From an uncultured Atopobiaceae bacterium (GTDB lineage: Bacteria > Actinomycetota > Coriobacteriia > Coriobacteriales > Atopobiaceae): a stretch of DNA of 10,781 bases. A program made the position numbers and the translations under genes. The notes beneath the pieces are model-generated. The model was not told where the DNA came from and searched no databases. It was given only the letters and a program-made list of their open reading frames with translations. Location: the NCBI GenBank assembly GCA_944321005.1, contig CALUJT010000054.1, positions 1-10,781 on the forward strand, in the 5' to 3' direction. Shown here in pieces: positions 6,031 through 10,781 of the stretch; the stretch's first letter is position 1, and every line of letters begins with the position of its first letter.

Positions 6031-6115
6031 GGAATTAACGTACTTTGGTTTCCTGAAAGGTTGTTGCCAACAGGAGTAACGTCGCTATTTCAGGAAACCA
6101 AAGTACGTTAATTCC
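6031..6115. repeat. Perfect 28-bp inverted repeat with 29-base loop, AT-rich
   Basis: Arms 6031-6058 (starting GGAATTAACGTACTTTGG) and 6088-6115 (ending CCAAAGTACGTTAATTCC) are exact reverse complements over 28 bp. With two G-U pairs the stem can grow outward to 6026/6120, about 33 bp. The arms are about 36% G+C in a region near two thirds G+C. The loop (6059-6087) encodes nothing visible. No flanking target-site duplication and no T-run are seen. It could be a small MITE-like element, the remains of an insertion sequence, or a structured leader. Confidence 0.9.
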
Positions 6116-6154
6116 TGGGGTGGGAAAAAATCACCTGCCATCGTGGTCATTAGA

Positions 6155-6188
6155 TTGACTCGGGGGGGGGGTTTCTCTGTGCGACAAT
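6155..6188 (+). promoter_or_regulatory. Possible promoter of the bPH2 operon with G10 spacer tract
   Basis: TTGACT (6155-6160, 5 of 6 to the -35) is followed by a run of ten G (6162-6171) and then GACAAT (6183-6188, 4 of 6 to the -10), 28 bp before the ATG. The spacer is 22 bp, longer than the optimum of 17. A G tract within the spacer could alter expression by slippage. Box assignment is tentative; the G10 tract itself is certain in this sequence. Confidence 0.35.
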
Positions 6189-6215
6189 TGCCGGGACGCC
6201 GTTGAGAGGACTCAC

Positions 6216-6695
6216 ATGACCCAGCTTCCCGCGCACCGCCTTGACCCGAGGATGCTGCGGGTCTGGTACGTCTCGGACGCCGTTGGGGTCGCCATCGTTG
6301 CCGCGCTCGCCGTCGTCGCGTGGCTCGTCGTGCGCCACCTCGGCGGCGACGTCTTCTGGGTCTACCTCGTTGCCGGCATCATAGAGGCCGTCTGCGTCCT
6401 CGACCTCCTCATCTCCCCGCGCATCGAGTACGCGACGTGGCGCTACGACGTCACGCCCACAGACGTTGATCTCTACCACGGCGTCTTCGTGAAGAAGCGC
6501 GTGCTCGTCCCGCTCGTGCGGGTCCAGCACGTGCAGACCAAGCAGGGCCCCATCCTGCGCGCGCACGGCCTGGCAACGGTGACCGTCTCCACGGCGGGGG
6601 AGTGCTTCGAGATTCCCGGCCTCGCGGAGGACGACGCCAGCGAGCTTCGCGACCGCGTGGCCGAGCTTGCGCGCCTCGCCAAGGAGGACGTGTGA
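6216..6695 (+). CDS. bPH2-domain membrane protein, YdbS-like
   Basis: This 159-residue protein has two transmembrane helices (about 21-41 and 46-66) followed by one bacterial PH domain of the bPH2/YdbS type (PF03703; about 74-150), containing WRYDVTPTDVDLYHGVF, the basic KKRVLVPLVRVQHVQ segment and the closing FEIPGL strand. Such proteins are integral membrane proteins with the PH domain expected on the cytoplasmic face. In Bacillus, YdbS and YdbT act together in resistance to certain bacteriocins; no enzymatic activity is known. The ATG has GAGAGGA eight bases upstream. The stop TGA overlaps the next gene's GTG, so the two are coupled, matching the YdbS-YdbT pairing. Function beyond the family is not shown. 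Confidence 0.88.
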   Translation: MTQLPAHRLDPRMLRVWYVSDAVGVAIVAALAVVAWLVVRHLGGDVFWVYLVAGIIEAVCVLDLLISPRIEYATWRYDVTPTDVDLYHGVFVKKRVLVPLVRVQHVQTKQGPILRAHGLATVTVSTAGECFEIPGLAEDDASELRDRVAELARLAKEDV

Positions 6696-8401
6696 GCGCG
6701 GACAACAAGGACGCTCGCCCGCCGGCCCCCGACGCGCCGAGCGCGGACGTCGGCAGCCTGGAGAAGGACCTCGAGCGCCTGGCCGTACCGGAGCGCTCGC
6801 TCTTTGAGGAGGCCGCCGCCACCTCAGAGGAGCTTCTCGGCACGCATCGCGCCAACCCGCTCTCGGTGCTCGCCGAGGCGCTCAAGATGGCGTCCGGCCT
6901 GGTGACGCTTGCCGCGTTCATGCTTGCGCCCGACTTCTTTGCCGGTGACCTCGACGCGCTTGTCAAGCTCGCCCTCGCGGCCGCGGCCATCTTCGGGGCC
7001 TGCCTGCTTCTGAGCCTCGCCATCTGGCGCGCTCGCACCTGGGAGCTCACGTCCGAGGGCGTTCGCCTGCGCTGGGGCCTGGGCTGGGGGCCGTTCAGCC
7101 GCCGCAGCCTCACGATTCCCTACGAGCACATCCACACGGTCTCGATGAACTCGTCGCTGCTCGATCGGATCTTTGGTCTCCTGACGCTCGACCTCGACAC
7201 CGGGGCGGCGGCGTCAGAGGGCGACGCCTCCAAGATCTCCGGCCTGCGCGCGAACGAGGCAAACGTCCTTCGCGCGGAGCTCTTCCGCCGCAGGCGTGCC
7301 GCCGGCCCCGTCAGGGAGGGCGAGAAGGCCGAGGCGGCTCCTGCCGCGAACCCCACGGAGCGCCCGCTCGCCACCTTCTCGCTCGAGGGCCGCGAGCTCG
7401 CGCTCGCCGCGGCGTCCCAGATGAGCGCCGGCAGCCAGGCTCTTGCGCTCGTGGTTCTCCTCGTCAACGGGGTCAACCAGCTCATCGAGTGGGGGCTGCT
7501 CGACGTGGTGGGCAGGGGCGACGAGCTCGTGGCCGGCATCTCCCCGGTTATCGTGCCCGTGGTCCTGGCGTTTCTCGTCGCCGCGCTGCTCTTGGGCGCG
7601 GTCGTCTCGTTTGTGGTCAACCTCGTGCGCTATGCGGGATATCGCGTTGAGCGCTACGCCGACCGCGTGGTGGTGGAGCACGGCCTGCTCTCGCGCTCGT
7701 CGCGCGCGCTCGCCACGGAGCGCGTGCAGTACGTGGCGGTGCGGCAGGGCATCATTCGTCAGCTCATCGGGTACGCTGAGGTCACGGCGCAGGTGGTTGC
7801 CGCGCCCGGCGATAAGGACGGCGAGCCCTCGGGCACCGCGCTCCTGCACCCGTTCATCCGCGTGGACGAGGTCGACGCCTTTCTTGCCGAGGTCCTGCCG
7901 GACTACGCGGGCGTCTTGGGTCGCGCGAGGCTGGGGCGCCTGGGGCCCGTGGCGCGCCGGCGAGCCGTGGTGCGCGCGGTTGTCTGGTGGCCGTTCGCGA
8001 CGGCGATCTTCTTCGGCGCGCACTGGCTCTTCGGCTTCTCCGGCCTGCTCGAGAGCGCGGGGTGGCTGCTGCGCCCGGTGCTCGTTGCCGCGGGCATGCT
8101 GAGCGTGGCGCTGCTCGCGGGGCTCGTTGCGGACGCGCTGCGAGCCTGGGGCGCGGCCAGATACGGCCGCGCCAACCACGAGCTGGTGCTCGTTACCGGC
8201 GGCCTCACGCGGCTCACCGCGATCGCGCCGCGCGCTCGCCTGCAGCGCATGGAGCTGCGCGCCAGCCCCTTCCAGCGCCGCTCCGGCGTGGCCACGCTCT
8301 CCGTTCGCACCGCGGCGGGCGACGCCGACGGCCTCACGCTGCGCGACCTGCCGGCCGACGCCGCCGACGAGATTCTGGCCTGGTACCGTCCGCGGGGGTA
8401 G
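6692..8401 (+). CDS. Multi-bPH2-domain membrane protein, YdbT-like
   Basis: The start chosen is GTG 6692-6694, overlapping the TGA of the previous gene (GTGA) and preceded by AAGGAGG at 6681-6687. An ATG at 6602 in the same frame lies inside the upstream gene and would add an arginine-rich, non-family stretch. The 569-residue product begins with a disordered, Pro/Ala-rich acidic tail (1-50). It then alternates paired transmembrane helices (about 61-80 and 91-112; 247-269 and 284-312; 428-448 and 458-480) with three bPH2 domains (about 115-198, 315-400, 488-566). Recurrent elements are WELTSEGVRLRWGL and IPYEHIHTV in the first, YRVERYADRVVVEHGLL and ERVQYV in the second, and NHELVLVTGGL and APRARLQRMEL in the third. 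It forms a two-gene unit with its smaller neighbour. The Glu/Ala linker at 203-225 may be flexible. No terminator is visible in the 108 bp after the stop. Confidence 0.9.
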   Translation: MSADNKDARPPAPDAPSADVGSLEKDLERLAVPERSLFEEAAATSEELLGTHRANPLSVLAEALKMASGLVTLAAFMLAPDFFAGDLDALVKLALAAAAIFGACLLLSLAIWRARTWELTSEGVRLRWGLGWGPFSRRSLTIPYEHIHTVSMNSSLLDRIFGLLTLDLDTGAAASEGDASKISGLRANEANVLRAELFRRRRAAGPVREGEKAEAAPAANPTERPLATFSLEGRELALAAASQMSAGSQALALVVLLVNGVNQLIEWGLLDVVGRGDELVAGISPVIVPVVLAFLVAALLLGAVVSFVVNLVRYAGYRVERYADRVVVEHGLLSRSSRALATERVQYVAVRQGIIRQLIGYAEVTAQVVAAPGDKDGEPSGTALLHPFIRVDEVDAFLAEVLPDYAGVLGRARLGRLGPVARRRAVVRAVVWWPFATAIFFGAHWLFGFSGLLESAGWLLRPVLVAAGMLSVALLAGLVADALRAWGAARYGRANHELVLVTGGLTRLTAIAPRARLQRMELRASPFQRRSGVATLSVRTAAGDADGLTLRDLPADAADEILAWYRPRG

Positions 8402-8441
8402 CGTCCGGCCCCTGGGTGAGATGCACAGGGCAGCTATCAGA

Positions 8442-8495
8442 ATCTCCGCCAAATATGATATGTTTGGCGGAGATAGTTCTATCATGGCGGAGATA
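8442..8495. promoter_or_regulatory. Operator-like repeat cluster and promoter upstream of the Fic gene
   Basis: ATCTCCGCCAAA (8442-8453) and TTTGGCGGAGAT (8463-8474) form a perfect 12-bp inverted repeat with a 9-base centre, which contains TATGAT (8454-8459), a good -10 box. A further GGCGGAGATA at 8486-8495 repeats the one at 8466-8475 exactly 20 bp on, about two helical turns. Between them lies GATAG/CTATC. Three copies of a GGCGGAGAT core around a -10 box fit repressor sites, most simply for the Fic protein itself through its C-terminal winged helix. No clear -35 is visible. Confidence 0.6.
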
Positions 8496-8509
8496 CCCAG
8501 GAGGGGCAG

Positions 8510-9553
8510 ATGCGCTCGTTTGACTACGAGAGGGAGCTCTCGCGGCTGATGGTTCCGGAGGTCGTCAGCGCCCTCTCGGCCATCCACGCGTTTCGGGCGC
8601 GTCAGGAGCTCAGGATGGAGCTTCGTCCCGTTGAGCTCGAGAGCCTGCGTGAGATTGCTCGCATCCAGAGCACCGGCGCATCCAACAGCCTCGAGAACGT
8701 TCGTACCTCTAGCGCCCGCTTGCGCGAGCTCGTCCGGATGCGCGTTGAGCCCAAAAACCGCGACGAGCGCGAGATCGCTGGCTACCGTGCCGTTCTCGAC
8801 CTCATCCACGAGAGCCACGAGCACATTGACGTTACGCCAAACGTGATTCTGCAGCTCTATCGTGACCTCTACCGCTATGACGGCGCCTCCTTCGGTGGTC
8901 GCTGGAAGGATACCGACAACGTCATAGCCGAGACGGGGCCGGACGGAGCCCTCGTCACGCGCTTCGTTCCCATGAGCGCGCTTGAGACGCCGGATGCGGT
9001 GGAGTCACTCTGCTCCTCCTATGCGGACGCCATTGACGACGGGCGCTATGATGTCCTTCTCGCCAGCGCGCTCTTCACGTTCGACTTCGTGAGCATCCAT
9101 CCGTTCAACGATGGAAACGGGCGCATGAGCAGGCTCCTTATGCTGCTGACGCTCTATCGGGCTGGATATGACGTGGGACGATACATCTCTATCGAGCACG
9201 AAATCGAGCGGACCAAGGAGACGTATTACGAGGCGCTCGCCGCCAGCTCGATCGGTTGGCGGGAGGGCGAGAATGACTACCTGCCGTACGTGACGTATTA
9301 CCTAGGCGTAGTGCTCGCCTGCTACCGTGACCTGGACGGGCGCATGGCGGCGCTGTCCCAGGGCTCTTTCGAGGAGGGCGTGCGGGTCTTTTTTGCGTCG
9401 CGCCTCGAGCCGGCGAGCAAGCGCGAGATCGCCGACGCCCTGCCTACCATCAGCTCGCGGTCACTCGACCGCGTGCTCGCGCGGCTTCAGGCGACGGGTG
9501 AGCTGGAGAAGGTCGGCGCGGCCCGGGCCACGCGCTATCGCTGGGTGCGGTAG
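8510..9553 (+). CDS. Class II Fic-domain AMP-transferase with C-terminal winged helix
   Basis: This 347-residue protein carries the complete Fic motif HPFNDGNGRMSR (197-208). H197 is the catalytic base and GNGR binds the nucleotide phosphates, so it should transfer AMP from ATP to a hydroxyl of a target protein. Upstream, S58-N-S-L-E62-N63 matches the inhibitory (S/T)xxxE(G/N) motif. Its Glu normally blocks ATP binding, making this a class II, self-restrained Fic with no need for a separate antitoxin. Residues 1-45 are the N-terminal Fic helical segment. Residues about 298-347 (KREIADALPTISSRSLDRVL, then LEKVGAARATRYRW) form a winged helix, as in the Shewanella SoFic type, and may bind the operator cluster just upstream. 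AGGAGG (8499-8504) precedes the ATG. The gene stands alone and its codons are less G/C-ended (GTT, CGT, TAT, GAT) than its neighbours', hinting at transfer. The target protein is unknown. Confidence 0.93.
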   Translation: MRSFDYERELSRLMVPEVVSALSAIHAFRARQELRMELRPVELESLREIARIQSTGASNSLENVRTSSARLRELVRMRVEPKNRDEREIAGYRAVLDLIHESHEHIDVTPNVILQLYRDLYRYDGASFGGRWKDTDNVIAETGPDGALVTRFVPMSALETPDAVESLCSSYADAIDDGRYDVLLASALFTFDFVSIHPFNDGNGRMSRLLMLLTLYRAGYDVGRYISIEHEIERTKETYYEALAASSIGWREGENDYLPYVTYYLGVVLACYRDLDGRMAALSQGSFEEGVRVFFASRLEPASKREIADALPTISSRSLDRVLARLQATGELEKVGAARATRYRWVR

Positions 9554-9566
9554 CGACGGACGGCAG

Positions 9567-9585
9567 CCTCCTGGCTCCGCGGAGG
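9567..9585 (+). terminator. Weak hairpin after the Fic gene, possible terminator
   Basis: CCTCC (9567-9571) and GGAGG (9581-9585) can pair, and CTCCGCGGAG inside is itself a palindrome. It starts 14 bp after the Fic stop. There is no T-run, so termination is uncertain. Confidence 0.25.
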
Positions 9586-9610
9586 TGGCGAGAAGAACCT
9601 GTGGCCTTCG

Positions 9611-9638
9611 GGTGCCCCGCGGCACCGCCGGGTATACT
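9611..9638 (+). promoter_or_regulatory. Probable dnaX promoter region with a small hairpin
   Basis: TATACT (9633-9638, 5 of 6 to the -10) lies 34 bp before the dnaX ATG. GGTGCC (9611-9616) and GGCACC (9621-9626) form a 6-bp inverted repeat with a CCGC loop, across the expected spacer and -35 region, which could be an operator. No recognisable -35 is seen. Confidence 0.4.
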
Positions 9639-9672
9639 TGAGCTTCGTACGTTCCGTTGAGCCGGAGGCCGC

Positions 9673-10781
9673 ATGGAATCGCTCTACACCAAGTATCGTC
9701 CGCAGACCTTTGAGCAGGTCGTGGGCCAGAGTCACGTGGTCGAGACCCTCAAGCGCGCGGTGCTCGAGGGGCGCGCCAGCCATGCGTACCTGTTCTGCGG
9801 CCCGCGCGGAACGGGCAAGACCACGATGGCACGCATCCTCGCCAAGGCCCTCATGTGCGAGCAGGGCCCGGCCGCTCTGCCGGACGGTACCTGCGAGCAG
9901 TGCCGCCTCATCGCGGCGGGCGAGCACCCGGACGTCATCGAGCTCGACGCGGCCTCGCGCACGGGCGTGGACAACGTTCGCGAGGAGATCATCTCCCGCG
10001 TGAGCTACGCGCCCACGCTCGGCCGCTGCAAGGTCTACATCATCGACGAGGTCCACATGCTCACGACGGCGGCGTTCAACGCGCTGCTCAAGACGCTCGA
10101 GGAACCTCCCGAGCACGTGGTCTTCATCATGTGCACCACCGACCCGCAGAAGATCCTCGCCACCATCCTCAGCCGCGTGCAGCGCTTCGACTTCCACGCG
10201 ATTGGCAACGACGAGATGCAGGCGCACCTTGCCTTCGTCTGCGGCAAGGAGGGCTTCACCTACGACGAGCGCGCGCTCGAGCTCGTGGTTCGCCACGCAC
10301 GCGGCGGAATGCGCGACGCCCTCACCTCGCTCGAGCAGCTCTCCGTCTTCGGCGCCGGGGACATAAGCCTCTCCGCCGCCACGGACTTTCTGGGCGAGGT
10401 CTCCGGCTCCGTGCTGGGCTCGGTGTCGCGCGCGATGGCGCACCGCGACGTGGCCGCGCTCTTTGGCGCCGTCTCGGAGCTCACGGACGCGGGCCGCGAC
10501 CTCCTGCAGTTCACGCGCGAGCTCGCCGCCCACGTACGGGACGTCTACGTGGTTTCGGTTGTACCGAGCGCGGAGGGCGTGGTCGCCGCCACGGGCGAGG
10601 AGCTCGACTCCCTGCGCGCGGAGGCCGCGGCGTACGGATCGCCGGACCGCCTCTCCCGCGTGCTCACCGTCCTGGGCGACGCCTCGAGCGAGATGCGCAC
10701 CGCCACGAACCAGCGCCTGGTCCTGGAGATAGCCTTCACGCGCATAGCCCGCCCGGGAAGCGACCTCACCCTGGACTCCCT
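9673..10781 (+). CDS. dnaX: DNA polymerase III gamma/tau subunit (clamp loader), N-terminal part
   Basis: The first 369 residues are present; the gene runs off the window. It is the ATPase motor of the clamp loader that places the beta clamp on primed DNA. It opens with the hallmark SLYTKYRPQTFEQVVGQ (3-19). Walker A is GPRGTGKTT (43-51), Walker B is VYIIDEVHML (121-130), and sensor 1 is CTTDPQK (154-160). ALLKTLEEPPEHVVF (137-151) and ARGGMRDALTSLEQL are typical of the family. The zinc-knuckle region has only three cysteines (C62, C74, C77): the usual PCGxCxxC is here PDGTCEQC, with Asp at 71. The SRC arginine finger motif is SRV (167-169), keeping the arginine. GGAGG (9664-9668) precedes the ATG. 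In many Gram-positives the SRP RNA gene is immediately upstream and a YbaB-recR pair downstream; only the former can be tested here and it is displaced. Confidence 0.96.
   Translation, partial: MESLYTKYRPQTFEQVVGQSHVVETLKRAVLEGRASHAYLFCGPRGTGKTTMARILAKALMCEQGPAALPDGTCEQCRLIAAGEHPDVIELDAASRTGVDNVREEIISRVSYAPTLGRCKVYIIDEVHMLTTAAFNALLKTLEEPPEHVVFIMCTTDPQKILATILSRVQRFDFHAIGNDEMQAHLAFVCGKEGFTYDERALELVVRHARGGMRDALTSLEQLSVFGAGDISLSAATDFLGEVSGSVLGSVSRAMAHRDVAALFGAVSELTDAGRDLLQFTRELAAHVRDVYVVSVVPSAEGVVAATGEELDSLRAEAAAYGSPDRLSRVLTVLGDASSEMRTATNQRLVLEIAFTRIARPGSDLTLDS

Noticed and set aside
3920..6079. A 719-codon open frame on the plus strand opposite adenine deaminase
   Set aside because: It is the mirror of a GC-rich gene with full catalytic motifs on the minus strand. 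Its product is low-complexity (His/Arg/Gly/Val-rich), has no family motif, and runs through the SRP RNA gene.
6031..6115. An intrinsic terminator for the SRP RNA gene
   Set aside because: The SRP RNA already ends in a GC stem plus TTTT at 6003-6006. This repeat is AT-rich, has a 29-base loop and no T-run after it.
6602..6691. An upstream in-frame ATG for the YdbT-like protein, 90 bases before the GTG
   Set aside because: It lies within the bPH2 domain of the preceding gene, adds an Arg-rich peptide, and has no proper ribosome binding site. AAGGAGG before the GTG and the GTGA overlap decide the start.
8442..8495. A short CRISPR-like array from the repeated GGCGGAGAT units
   Set aside because: The units are about 10 bp, one is inverted, there are no spacers of uniform length and no cas genes. 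Operator sites explain them better.
7214..8824. A 536-codon open frame on the minus strand opposite the YdbT-like and Fic genes
   Set aside because: It spans two genes and their promoter on the other strand and has no recognisable domain or ribosome binding site; it is a high-GC shadow frame.
9535..10533. A 332-codon open frame on the minus strand opposite dnaX
   Set aside because: dnaX motifs on the plus strand are unambiguous, and the opposite frame is compositional.

Overview
The window is GC-rich (roughly two thirds G+C, third codon positions almost all G or C). A compact actinobacterial-type SRP RNA, the style of the dnaX product, the gut-type purine salvage genes and the short gene spacing all suggest a Coriobacteriia genome (Olsenella/Atopobium/Collinsella type). 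That placement is an inference from gene content and composition; no marker in the window fixes the genus.

Layout. (1) 2-1182, plus strand: the end of a PfkB/ribokinase-type sugar kinase, coupled by an ATGA overlap to a nucleoside hydrolase. The pair can release ribose from nucleosides and phosphorylate it. (2) 1176-1240: a double palindrome at the convergent junction. (3) 1249-3686, minus strand: two tandem paralogous esterases of the esterase D/EstA type, and upstream of them a small two-helix membrane protein with a YcxB-like tail. A perfect 25-bp palindrome separates that protein from the esterases. (4) 3687-3997: a gene-free stretch holding several hairpins. (5) 3998-5812, minus strand: adenine deaminase, a second purine salvage function. 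(6) 5894-6006, plus strand: the 4.5S-type SRP RNA gene, ending in its own terminator. (7) 6031-6115: a perfect 28-bp inverted repeat, AT-rich against its surroundings, followed by a G10 tract inside a possible promoter. (8) 6216-8401: two overlapping membrane genes with bPH2 (YdbS/YdbT-like) domains. (9) 8442-9553: an operator-like repeat cluster followed by a self-inhibited class II Fic AMP-transferase with a C-terminal winged helix. (10) 9673 to the window end: dnaX (gamma/tau subunit of DNA polymerase III), cut off by the window edge.

How it fits together. The flanks are housekeeping and salvage genes: nucleoside and adenine breakdown on the left, SRP RNA and the clamp-loader subunit on the right. 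In many Gram-positive genomes the SRP RNA gene sits directly upstream of dnaX. Here about 3.7 kb lies between them, carrying the bPH2 pair, the Fic gene, the long AT-rich inverted repeat and the G tract, so this interval looks like an accessory insertion at a conserved junction. The most unusual signals are non-coding: the hairpin inside the nucleoside hydrolase gene, the 28-bp inverted repeat, the G10 promoter spacer and the Fic operator array. I see no CRISPR array, tRNA, rRNA, recognisable transposase or prophage gene.
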